NCBI RefSeq assembly: GCF_014654675.1
Contig: NZ_BNBC01000042.1
Location: 1-38,391 of the forward strand
Source of the DNA: Streptomyces spiralis
Lineage (GTDB): Bacteria; Actinomycetota; Actinomycetes; Streptomycetales; Streptomycetaceae
Direction of reading: 5' to 3'
Length of the DNA stretch: 38,391 nt
Shown: piece by piece, positions 15,743-22,726 of the stretch
Position numbering within the stretch: the stretch's first letter is position 1
Layout of the letters: each line of letters opens with the position of its first letter
Made by a program: the position numbers and the translations under genes
Notes under the pieces: generated by a model
Databases searched by the model: none
What the model was told of the DNA's origin: nothing
Seen by the model: only the letters and a program-made list of their open reading frames with translations

Positions 15743-16771
15743 TCAGACCGGGATGCCCTCGATGACCGAGATCGGCGCGCTGGTGGGAACGGCCCTGGTG
15801 AGCTTGAACCCGGCCTTGGCGAACAGCTCGGTGTACTCGGCGAGCGTGCGCTCCTGGGCGCCGAGCATCAGCATCAGCCAGAGGTCGATGGTGTTGCCGA
15901 GGTGCTTTGCGTTGCTCTCCGGGATCACGTACTCGATCACGAGCAGTTTTCCGCCGGGGGCGATCGCCTCGCGCGCGTTGCGCAGGGCCGTGACGGCGTC
16001 GGCCTCGGAGAAGTCGTGGATGATGTGCTTGAACACGTAGGCGTCGCCGCCCGCGGGCAGCTTGCCGAGGTAGCCGCCGTGCTCGATGGTGAGCCGGTCG
16101 GCGACCTGGGCCGCCTCGAAGAGCGCCGGCGAGTCCACGGTGGCGACCTCGGAGTCGTACAGCACGCCCTTGACGTGCGGCGCCTGCTTCAGGATGCCCG
16201 CCAGGAGGTTGCCGCGGCCGGCGATGACGTCGACGACCGTGCCGAAGCGGGAGAAGTCGTAGGCGGCCAGGATCGGGTCGGTCTCCGATGCCGAGAGCTC
16301 GCCGAACGCCTGGAAGAACACCCGCGCGTAGTCGGGGTTGGCGTGGAAGAAGTCCAGCGCACCCATGCCGCGCAGCTTGGGCAGGTTGGCCTCGCCGGTC
16401 TCCACCGTGTCGTACAGGTGGCCCCACTCCTCCCACAGGGTGGGGTGGTTCATCAGCAGGGCGAAGCCGCGCATCGAGTCCGGGGCGTCCTGGCGGAGCT
16501 TGTCGGACATCGGGGTGTGCTCGTACCGGCCGTCGGGACGGACCGCGAACACGCCGTGGCCGGCGAGGGCGCGCAGGACGCGGTGGGTCGCCTTCGGGTC
16601 GGACCCGACGCGCGCGGCGATGTCCTGGGCGGACAGCGGGCCGCCGGCCAGCACGTCCGCGATGCCGAGCCTGGCCGCGACGGAGATCGCCTGGGTGATC
16701 ACCGCGCCCTGAATGAGATGGAGCAGTGAGTACGAGTCGGACTGGTCACGAACCTCGGGCAGCACGGGCAT
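15743..16771 (-). CDS. SAM-dependent O-methyltransferase (acetylserotonin/DnrK-like family)
   Basis: A 342-residue class I methyltransferase with the usual N-terminal winged-helix dimerisation domain (LLHLIQGAVITQAISVAARL, VGSDPKATHRVLRALAGHG) and a C-terminal Rossmann domain. The SAM loop reads VVDVIAGRGNLLAGIL, where most relatives have DVGGGxG, so the first two glycines are Ile and Ala. HIIHDF gives the catalytic-region His-Asp. ATG 16771 follows AAAGGAAAGG. First gene of the operon that runs through the CMD-like, sulfotransferase and epimerase genes. Expected to methylate a phenol or sugar hydroxyl; some relatives (RdmB) instead hydroxylate. Confidence 0.9.
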   Translation of the reverse strand: MPVLPEVRDQSDSYSLLHLIQGAVITQAISVAARLGIADVLAGGPLSAQDIAARVGSDPKATHRVLRALAGHGVFAVRPDGRYEHTPMSDKLRQDAPDSMRGFALLMNHPTLWEEWGHLYDTVETGEANLPKLRGMGALDFFHANPDYARVFFQAFGELSASETDPILAAYDFSRFGTVVDVIAGRGNLLAGILKQAPHVKGVLYDSEVATVDSPALFEAAQVADRLTIEHGGYLGKLPAGGDAYVFKHIIHDFSEADAVTALRNAREAIAPGGKLLVIEYVIPESNAKHLGNTIDLWLMLMLGAQERTLAEYTELFAKAGFKLTRAVPTSAPISVIEGIPV

Positions 16772-16876
16772 GCCTTTCCTTTCGGCTTTCACAGCGCCTC
16801 TTCTCGCGGATTCCAGACGATAGGTCGGCGCTTCTCGAGCCCGCAACCTCGGCATTCTCGCAATTGCCCGCCGGGC

Positions 16877-16905
16877 GTTCGACCGGGGAATTTGAGCGGT
16901 TGAAC
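16877..16905. promoter_or_regulatory. Putative operator, inverted repeat with 15-bp spacer (site 2)
   Basis: GTTCGAC (16877-16883) and GTTGAAC (16899-16905) are inverted with exactly 15 bases between them, as at sites 1, 3 and 4. It lies between the divergent methyltransferase and DsbA-like genes, 106 and 83 bases from their starts. Confidence 0.55.
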
Positions 16906-16987
16906 AGGATGATTCCAGTGCCGCTCCAGCAGAATTCCGGCCGGGCTTGCCAAATTGTTCCGGCCCGGCTACCTGGAGGAGGCCTCC

Positions 16988-17605
16988 TTGCGGCACGACA
17001 CCCCGACCCCGGTGGATTTCTGGTTCGATCCGACCTGCCCCTGGGCGTGGCTGACCTCCCGCTGGATCCTCGAGGTCGCCCGGCAACGGCCCCTTCAGCT
17101 GCGCTGGCACCTGATGAGCCTGACCCTGCTCAACGAGGGCCGCACCGACCTGCCCGAGCGCTGGCACCGGGACCTGGCCGTGCGGCTGGAGCCGGTGCGG
17201 GTGTGCGCCGCCGCCGAACGGGAGTACGGGCCGGAGGTGCTGGGGCGGCTGTACACCCAACTCGGCACCCGCTTCCACCTGGAGCGCGCCCCCAAGGAGC
17301 GGGCCACCTATGCGGCGGCCCTGGCCGCCGCGGGCCTGGATCCGGCCCTCGCCGGCGCGGCCGTCTCCGAGGCGTACGACGGCGCGGTGCGCGCCTCCCA
17401 CCACGACGGCATCGGCCGTGTCGGCACCGATGTGGGCACTCCCGTCGTGGCGGTGGGGGACGTGGCGTTCTTCGGCCCGGTGGTGACGCCCGCCCCGCGC
17501 GGCGAGGCGGCGACGCGGCTGTGGGACGGTGTGCTCGCCGTGGCGGCCACCGACGGCTTCTTCGAGCTCAAGCGCACCCGCACCCGGCAGCCCGTCTTCA
17601 CCTGA
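16988..17605 (+). CDS. DsbA-family oxidoreductase, mycothiol-dependent (Rv2466c-like)
   Basis: Thioredoxin-fold protein of 205 residues. TTG 16988 is chosen because GGAGGAGG lies just upstream, while an earlier in-frame TTG (16955) has none. The active site reads FDPTCPWAW with a single Cys at residue 17 (Rv2466c has CPWC). The helical insertion and the cis-Pro region GVGTDVGTPVVAVGD (RVGTDVGTPVVAV) fit the family. Such proteins reduce nitro or other electrophilic groups using mycothiol. It may detoxify an intermediate or act in tailoring; no evidence for either beyond location. Confidence 0.82.
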   Translation: MRHDTPTPVDFWFDPTCPWAWLTSRWILEVARQRPLQLRWHLMSLTLLNEGRTDLPERWHRDLAVRLEPVRVCAAAEREYGPEVLGRLYTQLGTRFHLERAPKERATYAAALAAAGLDPALAGAAVSEAYDGAVRASHHDGIGRVGTDVGTPVVAVGDVAFFGPVVTPAPRGEAATRLWDGVLAVAATDGFFELKRTRTRQPVFT

Positions 17606-17657
17606 AGCCGCCGTCGGCTGAGCTTGCCGTCAGCTGAAGTCCGCGGTCGGCTGAGCC
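17606..17657. repeat. Imperfect tandem repeats between convergent genes
   Basis: Three related units of the form GCCGTCGGCTGAG, GCCGTCAGCTGAAG and GCGGTCGGCTGAG follow one another between the DsbA-like and NmrA-like stop codons. They may form overlapping weak hairpins; no clear terminator is seen. Confidence 0.5.
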
Positions 17658-17662
17658 GGCTG

Positions 17663-18541
17663 TCAGCGTCCCGCCGCGGCCACGGGTGCCGTCCAGTTGT
17701 CGGCCAGCCAGGCCTGAAGGGACACCAGGTCGGGCCTGCTCCTGCGCAGTTCGTCGAGGTCGGCGCGGTAGCCGTCGCGCTCGAACCAGTCGAACATGTT
17801 GGCGAGGTCGGGGCGGGCCGCGCGCAGCGGCTCGATCGGCAGCCGCTGGTAGCGGGTGGGCACGCCGGAGACCGCCTCGAACGCCGCGGCCATCTGCGGC
17901 CCGGTCAGGGCGTCGCCGGCGATCTCGACCACCCGGCCCAGCCAGGCGTCCGCCTTCTCGAAGGCGTCGGCCGCGAACACGCCGATGTCGCTGGTCGCGA
18001 TGAGCTGCACCGGCGTCTCGGGGTCCAGCCACATGGCCAGCACGAGTCCGTCCTGCACCGGGCGCGGGGCGATGTCGAGCAGGATGTCGTGGAACATCAC
18101 CGGCCGCAGCACCGTGGTGGGCAGGTCGAGCGTGCGCAGGTACTGCTCGACCCTGAGCTTGCTCTCGAAGTGCGGGACGCGGGTGTCCCGGTCCGCGCCG
18201 CCGACCGAGCTGTAGACGAAGTGCCGCACCCCGGCCCGTACCGCGGCGTCGGCCACCGCCCTGCCCTGCCGCTCCTCGGCCTCGACGCCGCCGGGGCCCC
18301 GGAAGGTCTGGACGCTGAACACTCCGTGGACGCCGTCCATCGCCGCCGTCAGCGACGCCTCGTCGTCCATGTCGCCGCGGACCAGGACCGCGCCCGCCTC
18401 CCGCAGCGCCCTCGCCTCGGTCTTGGCCGGGTCGCGGACCAGGGCGTGCACGGTGTGCCCGCGCCGCAGCAGTTCGCGGGCCACCGCCCCGCCCTGCCGG
18501 CCGGTCCCGCCCAGTACCAGGATCGTTTGGTCAAGCGCCAC
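17663..18541 (-). CDS. NmrA-like NAD(P)-binding protein
   Basis: A 292-residue atypical short-chain dehydrogenase. The nucleotide motif ILVLGGTGRQGGAV sits at residues 7-20; VLRPVMFHD and the loss of the YxxxK pair fit the NmrA/HSCARG branch (VYSSVGGADRD occupies the Ser region). GTG 18541 follows GGAG. Such proteins act as redox sensors or as reductases of quinone-like substrates, and related ones occur in aromatic polyketide clusters. Lies 99 bases after the SDR gene on the same strand. Confidence 0.85.
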   Translation of the reverse strand: MALDQTILVLGGTGRQGGAVARELLRRGHTVHALVRDPAKTEARALREAGAVLVRGDMDDEASLTAAMDGVHGVFSVQTFRGPGGVEAEERQGRAVADAAVRAGVRHFVYSSVGGADRDTRVPHFESKLRVEQYLRTLDLPTTVLRPVMFHDILLDIAPRPVQDGLVLAMWLDPETPVQLIATSDIGVFAADAFEKADAWLGRVVEIAGDALTGPQMAAAFEAVSGVPTRYQRLPIEPLRAARPDLANMFDWFERDGYRADLDELRRSRPDLVSLQAWLADNWTAPVAAAGR

Positions 18542-18601
18542 TGTCTCATCTCCATGTCTCGTGCCGGCCGGGCTCGGCCCGGCGGTGCGGTCGGGATGCG
18601 G

Positions 18602-18620
18602 GCGGCCGCGGGGCGGCCGC
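18602..18620 (-). terminator. Possible attenuator between SDR and NmrA-like genes
   Basis: GCGGCCGC occurs twice (18602-18609 and 18613-18620) and is self-complementary, so the pair can form an 8-bp stem with a three-base loop inside the operon gap. No T-run follows. Confidence 0.35.
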
Positions 18621-18640
18621 CTGCCTCGGGGCGTCGCGCG

Positions 18641-19369
18641 CTACCAGGGGACGGGCCCCTCGTCGGCCAGGCACTCGCCCGAGGGACCGGTCTCGTCCAG
18701 CAGGGCGAGACGGACCACGATCGCGGCCCCCTCGGCGGGGGTGCGGTGACCGCGGTGGTGATTGATGTCCGTGGCCACCACTCCGGGCAGGGCGGCGTTG
18801 ACCTTGACCGGGGTCCCCCGCAGCTCCTTCGCGTACGCCACCGTGATCGCGTTCAGCGCGGTCTTCGACGACTGGTAGGCGATCATGTTCACGCCCGCCA
18901 GCGGGGAGCCCGGGTCCGAGTTCAGGGTCAGCGACCCCACGTGGCTGGAGAGGTTGACGACGCGGCCGGCCGGGGAGCGGCGCAGCAGCGGCAGCATCGC
19001 GCGGGTCACGGTGACCACGCCGAAGACGTTGGTCTCGTAGACCTCCCGCAGATCCGCCGCCCTCGCCTCGCTCGGTGCGCCGGTGAAGCCGCCCGCGGTG
19101 CCGGCGTTGTTCACCAGGATGTCCAGGCGTCCGTGGCGCCGTTCGATCTCGCGGGCGGCCTCGGCCGCGCCGGCGGGGTCCGTCACGTCGAGCCGGAGCG
19201 GTGTCGCCGCGATGCCGTCGGCGGCCAGCGCGTCGGCGGCCTGCTTGCCCAGCACCTCGTTCCGCGCGCCGACGATGACGGCGACCCCCCGCTCGCCGAG
19301 CTGCCGCGCGACGGCCAGACCGATGCCCTTGTTGGCACCCGTGATGAGGGCGATCCTCTCGTCCGTCAC
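18641..19369 (-). CDS. Short-chain dehydrogenase/reductase
   Basis: Classical SDR of 242 residues. The cofactor loop TGANKGIG lies at 10-17, NNAG near 89, the catalytic Ser in NLSSHVG and the YQSSK pair near residue 160. The GANKGIGLAVA opening and the C-terminal GVVATDINHHRGHRTPAEGA resemble carbonyl reductase-type SDRs of plants and actinomycetes. GTG 19369 follows AAGGAAG; the upstream in-frame ATG (19408) would add 13 residues lacking homology. First gene of the SDR/NmrA operon, divergent from monooxygenase 1. Likely reduces a ketone of the polyketide or sugar. Confidence 0.9.
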   Translation of the reverse strand: MTDERIALITGANKGIGLAVARQLGERGVAVIVGARNEVLGKQAADALAADGIAATPLRLDVTDPAGAAEAAREIERRHGRLDILVNNAGTAGGFTGAPSEARAADLREVYETNVFGVVTVTRAMLPLLRRSPAGRVVNLSSHVGSLTLNSDPGSPLAGVNMIAYQSSKTALNAITVAYAKELRGTPVKVNAALPGVVATDINHHRGHRTPAEGAAIVVRLALLDETGPSGECLADEGPVPW

Positions 19370-19481
19370 GTCAGCTTCCTTTCTGCGGCCGGTAATGCGC
19401 GCATTCACCGTGGGGAGATCACCGTGGGAAGCAGTGAAACCCGGAAGGCGCCCGACGATATTGCTGCGGCACGGACGCCCC

Positions 19482-19530
19482 GTTCAAGTGTTCACCGCCG
19501 TGTTCAAAGGATCCGGCTCCGCGGTCGAAC
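19482..19530. promoter_or_regulatory. Putative operator with GTTCAA repeats (site 3)
   Basis: GTTCAAA (19502-19508) and GTCGAAC (19524-19530) are inverted with exactly 15 bases between them, matching the other three sites. Two further same-direction boxes, GTTCAAG (19482) and GTTCACC (19490), lie just upstream. The region separates the SDR gene from monooxygenase 1. Confidence 0.5.
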
Positions 19531-19633
19531 GCTCCACCAAAACTCATGGAATTTCGAATCGTTGCGGCCGGACATTGCCCTGAGTAGCTTCAGGGCGGCC
19601 AAGTATTGCCACAGCGCAGAGGGCCTTTAAAAA

Positions 19634-21154
19634 ATGAAAACAACTGACGTCATAGTGGTCGGTGCGGGGCCGGTCGGCCTGATGCTGGCCGGAGAACTGC
19701 GCCTGGGCGGAGCGGACGTGGCCGTCTACGACAGGCTGCCCGCCCCGGCCGGTCAGTCCCGGGCACTGGGCTTCAACCGGCGGGCCGCCGAGTCACTGGG
19801 CCAGCGCGGTCTGCTGTCCCGGCTGGGGGAATTGCGGTGGGGCCCGATGGGGCACTTCGGCGGGGTCCGCTTCGACCTCGGCATGCTCGACGAGGACCAC
19901 AGCGGGGTGCTGGGCCTGTCCCAGGCGAGGACCGAGGAGGCGCTGGGCGGGTGGCTGGCCGACCTCGGCGTGCCGGTGCGCCGCGGCCGTGAGGTGACCG
20001 GCCTGCGCGAGACGCCCGAGGGCGTCGTGGTCTCCTACACCCGTCCCGGCGGCCCGGGCGAGGAGAGGGCCGGGTACGTGGTCGGCTGCGACGGCGCGGG
20101 CAGCACCGTACGGAAGCTGGCCGGGATCCCGGCCACGCAGTGGGAGCCCACCCGGGGCATGTACACCGCGGAGATCTCCGGCGTCAGCCCGCGCCCGCGG
20201 CCGATCGGCGAGCGGCTTCCCGGCGGCCGCATGGTGGTGTGCACCCCGCTGGGCGAGGGTCGCTTCCGTGTGGTCGTCCACGATCCGGCACTGCCCGCCC
20301 GCCCGGAGCCGGGCGCGCTGACGTTCGCCGAGGTCGCCGACGCGTGGCGGCGGCTGACCGGCGAGTCCATCGACGACGCGCGGTGCCGGTGGGTGTGGGC
20401 CTGCGGCAACTCCGCCGCGCTGGCGAAGGAGTTCCGGCGCGGCCGGGTGCTCCTGGCGGGCGACGCCGCGCACGAGATCCCGCCGCTGGCCGCGTGGGGG
20501 CTGAGCGCCGGGCTGCAGGACGCGGCGAACCTGGGCTGGAAGCTGGCGGCGACGGTCCGCGGGTGGGCGCCGCAGGATCTGCTCGACACCTACCACGCCG
20601 AACGCCACCTTGTCGGCGAGCAGTTGGTCCGCAACGCCCGCGCGGCCGGCAAGCTCTACCTCGGCGACGAGGCCATGGACCCCGTCCGCGAGGTCGTGGG
20701 CGAGCTGCTGGCCCACAAGGACGCCGCCGAGCAGGCCGCCGGCATCGTCAGCGGTCTCGGGATCCGCTACGACCTGGCCAAGGGCGAGCACCCGCTGCTG
20801 GGCCGGCGCATGCCGCCCGGGCACCAACTCACCCTGGCCGACGGCACCCGCACCCGCGTCGCCGACCTCCTGCGCACCGGCCGTGGCCTGCTCCTGGCCA
20901 CCACCGGCCGCACCGCCGCACAGGCCGCACAGGCCGCCGGCGGCCGCACCGACCGCGTCGACGTCGTCACCGGTACCTGGACCACCCGGCCCGGCACCGC
21001 CCACAGCACCACCCCCGACGCCGCCCTCGACGCCGTTCTGGTACGCCCCGACGGCTACGTCGCCTGGACCTTGCCCGGCACCGCCGACGACCTCACCCAG
21101 GCCCTCGACCGCTGGTTCGGCACCGCCCACATCCCGCAGTCCGCCGGCCGGTGA
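19634..21154 (+). CDS. FAD-dependent aromatic monooxygenase 1 (PgaE/UrdE/RdmE-like)
   Basis: A 506-residue class A flavin hydroxylase of the type that oxidises anthracycline and angucycline skeletons. Visible: dinucleotide motif VVGAGPVGLMLAGEL (residues 8-22), VVGCDGAGSTVRKLAG (the DG motif), and FAD motif GRVLLAGDAAHEIPPLAAWG. In typical members the last part reads PxGGQGMN; here it is PLAAWGLS, so the residues over the flavin are altered. A thioredoxin-like C-terminal domain follows. The 3' third of the gene is almost identical in DNA to monooxygenase 2. The ATG is preceded only by a weak GAGGG. Confidence 0.9.
   Translation: MKTTDVIVVGAGPVGLMLAGELRLGGADVAVYDRLPAPAGQSRALGFNRRAAESLGQRGLLSRLGELRWGPMGHFGGVRFDLGMLDEDHSGVLGLSQARTEEALGGWLADLGVPVRRGREVTGLRETPEGVVVSYTRPGGPGEERAGYVVGCDGAGSTVRKLAGIPATQWEPTRGMYTAEISGVSPRPRPIGERLPGGRMVVCTPLGEGRFRVVVHDPALPARPEPGALTFAEVADAWRRLTGESIDDARCRWVWACGNSAALAKEFRRGRVLLAGDAAHEIPPLAAWGLSAGLQDAANLGWKLAATVRGWAPQDLLDTYHAERHLVGEQLVRNARAAGKLYLGDEAMDPVREVVGELLAHKDAAEQAAGIVSGLGIRYDLAKGEHPLLGRRMPPGHQLTLADGTRTRVADLLRTGRGLLLATTGRTAAQAAQAAGGRTDRVDVVTGTWTTRPGTAHSTTPDAALDAVLVRPDGYVAWTLPGTADDLTQALDRWFGTAHIPQSAGR
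20564..21128 (+). repeat. Near-identical 3' segment shared with monooxygenase 2 (copy 1)
   Basis: From TGGGCGCCGCAGGATCTGCT to the last codons, this segment matches 23651-24188 almost base for base, including third codon positions, apart from a short divergent patch, scattered changes and a 30-base and a 3-base length difference. The 5' parts of the two genes are much more divergent. Confidence 0.9.
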
Positions 21155-21188
21155 GCGCCGACGCACCCATCGAATGAGGAGCGAAGAC

Positions 21189-21330
21189 GTGACTCCGCCT
21201 ACGCGGGAACGCGCGGGCTTCCTGCGTCGGTGGCTAGGCCACGTCGCAGAGGACCAGCCCGGCCCTGTTGAGTACGTTGGTTGCACCGACGTGATCCGCG
21301 TTCGCTGCGAACCCGCACGCCGTGCACCGG
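21189..21330 (-). ncRNA. Putative omega RNA of TnpB element 1
   Basis: TnpB proteins use an RNA formed from the 3' end of their gene and the element's right end. Here a stem CTGCGTCGGTGGC/GCCACGTCGCAG (21222-21248) encloses the stop codon, followed by the right-end hairpin. The guide would be the host flank below 21189 (GTCTTCGCTCCTCATT on the minus strand). The 5' limit is a guess. Confidence 0.5.
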
Positions 21331-22442
21331 AACGTGGCTTGGGTGACACGGTTCCCCCTCGCGACGTGCCCGCAGTCGGGGCACGTGCGGGAGGTGTTGC
21401 GGGCGTCCACCGGGATCACGAAGCGACCGGCGCTTTCAGCCTTGTTCGCCAGGATTCCCAGGAACTGCGCCCAGCCCGCATCCAGGATGCTGCGGTTGAG
21501 TCCGGCCTTCGCGGTCGCACCGTTCAACAGGAAGCTGCCGGGCGTGTCCGGGGCGGCCTTCGGGTGCGGGCTCTTGGTCATGCCCGCTGTGTTCAGCCGC
21601 TCGTGCGCGATGACGTCGAAGTCGCGGACCAGCGCGCGGGCGGTCTTGTGGTGGAAGTCGAGCCGTCGGCGCCGGATCTTGGCGTGCAGCTTGGCGACCT
21701 TCCGGGCGGCGGCGCGGTGGCGCTTGGTGCGCTGCCGGGTCCGCTTCGGGAACGTCGCAAGGTGCCGCTGCGCCTCGGCCAGTTCCCCGGCCATCGCCTT
21801 GAGGAAGCGCGGGTTGGCGACATGCTCGCCGTCCGACGTGGTCAGGAAGTGGGCAACGCCCATATCGATGCCGACGATCGCGCCGGTGGGCGGCAGTTCC
21901 TCGGCGGGCACGTTGTCGCACGCGAGGACGACGTACCAGCGGCGGCCTTCACGCTTGACGGTGACCGTCTTGACGCGGCCCTGCACGAGCCGGTGCTGGT
22001 GGACGCGGACGTGTCCGACACCCTGGAGCCGGACGCGGGTCTGCCGGTCGTGGGGGGTGGAGTCCCAGCGGCAGCCGTCACCGTCCTTCGGGAACATCAC
22101 GGAGTCGAAGTGCCCGACGCCCTTGAAGCGCGGGTACCCGGGCTTCTCTCCCGCCTTGACCCGGCGGAAGAACGCGGCGAAGGCCTTGTCCAGGCGCCGC
22201 AGCGTGGCCTGCTGAGAGGAGAACGACCACCGGCCCTGACGCTCCGGGTCGAAGGTCCGGATCGCCTTGAGCTGGGCGGACTGGTCGCCGTACCGGACGG
22301 TGGTCTTGGAGACGTGCCGGTAGGCGTCCCGGCGCTCCTGAAGCGCGGCGTTGTACAGCGAGCAGTGATCCCGAAGCATGTCCGCGAGGGCTGCCGCCTG
22401 CCCCTTGGTAGGGCGCAGGAGGAACTTGTAGGCGCGGATCAT
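21234..22442 (-). CDS. tnpB: RNA-guided endonuclease TnpB (IS1341 type), element 1
   Basis: A 402-residue TnpB. All three RuvC acidic residues are present (VGIDMGVAHF, VIAHERLN and ANADHVGATN), as is the zinc finger CPDCG...CTACG, so it looks catalytically intact. The N-terminal half includes the FFRRVK...GYPRFKG segment usual in the family. The ATG overlaps the stop of the RHH gene (ATGA). Family members cut DNA next to a target-adjacent motif using the omega RNA and help retain the element. Confidence 0.92.
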   Translation of the reverse strand: MIRAYKFLLRPTKGQAAALADMLRDHCSLYNAALQERRDAYRHVSKTTVRYGDQSAQLKAIRTFDPERQGRWSFSSQQATLRRLDKAFAAFFRRVKAGEKPGYPRFKGVGHFDSVMFPKDGDGCRWDSTPHDRQTRVRLQGVGHVRVHQHRLVQGRVKTVTVKREGRRWYVVLACDNVPAEELPPTGAIVGIDMGVAHFLTTSDGEHVANPRFLKAMAGELAEAQRHLATFPKRTRQRTKRHRAAARKVAKLHAKIRRRRLDFHHKTARALVRDFDVIAHERLNTAGMTKSPHPKAAPDTPGSFLLNGATAKAGLNRSILDAGWAQFLGILANKAESAGRFVIPVDARNTSRTCPDCGHVARGNRVTQATFRCTACGFAANADHVGATNVLNRAGLVLCDVA

Positions 22443-22600
22443 CCCTCGCGCCTCCGTTCACGGCGCAAGGCTTCGGCGAGGAGAACGCACGCGGCAGCGT
22501 TGATCGAGATGCCCGCCCGGTGGGCGTATTCCTCGATCTGCCGCTTCAAGCCCGGGGGTACGCGAAGGTTCAGCGACTCCCGGTGGTCACCTCTAGCCAC
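22439..22600 (-). CDS. Ribbon-helix-helix (Arc/HicB-like) small protein upstream of TnpB
   Basis: A 53-residue protein read from GTG 22600: it starts VARGDHRESLNLRVPPGLKR, followed by QIEEYAHRAGISINAAACVL, a typical ribbon-helix-helix pattern with a basic beta strand and two helices. It is too short for ordinary ORF calling. The stop overlaps the tnpB start by four bases, so the two are co-translated. It probably binds DNA as a dimer and may repress the tnpB promoter (TAGCGT seven bases before the GTG). An in-frame TTG six bases earlier is an alternative start. Confidence 0.75.
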   Translation of the reverse strand: MARGDHRESLNLRVPPGLKRQIEEYAHRAGISINAAACVLLAEALRRERRREG

Positions 22601-22607
22601 AACCAAA

Positions 22608-22613
22608 ACGCTA
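22608..22613 (-). promoter_or_regulatory. -10 box of the RHH-tnpB transcript
   Basis: TAGCGT on the minus strand, seven bases before the GTG at 22600. The same hexamer with the same seven-base spacing precedes the other tnpB (28362-28367), implying leaderless mRNAs in both. Confidence 0.5.
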
Positions 22614-22726
22614 CCACTTTTGATGGTGGCTCACGTTCAAGACCAGACGCTGTGCGGCTCCGCAGCACGGGCGCGGATTCGACTCCCCCAGCGGCTGAAG
22701 CCGATGGGCCCCTCGAAAGGAATCTG

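Larger units (their letters stand above)
21189..22726 (-). mobile_element. IS200/IS605-type element 1 (RHH protein + TnpB)
   Basis: Encodes a small RHH protein and TnpB but no TnpA transposase. The left end lies at the right (hairpin ATCGGC-TTCA-GCCGCT near 22695-22712) and directly abuts the ATG of monooxygenase 2. The right end is a hairpin at about 21191-21220. The base sequence left of the right end reads GAGGAGCGAAGAC, which would be a proper ribosome site for monooxygenase 2 if the element were removed. Exact ends are inferred within a few bases. It separates two genes that probably were one operon. Confidence 0.75.
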
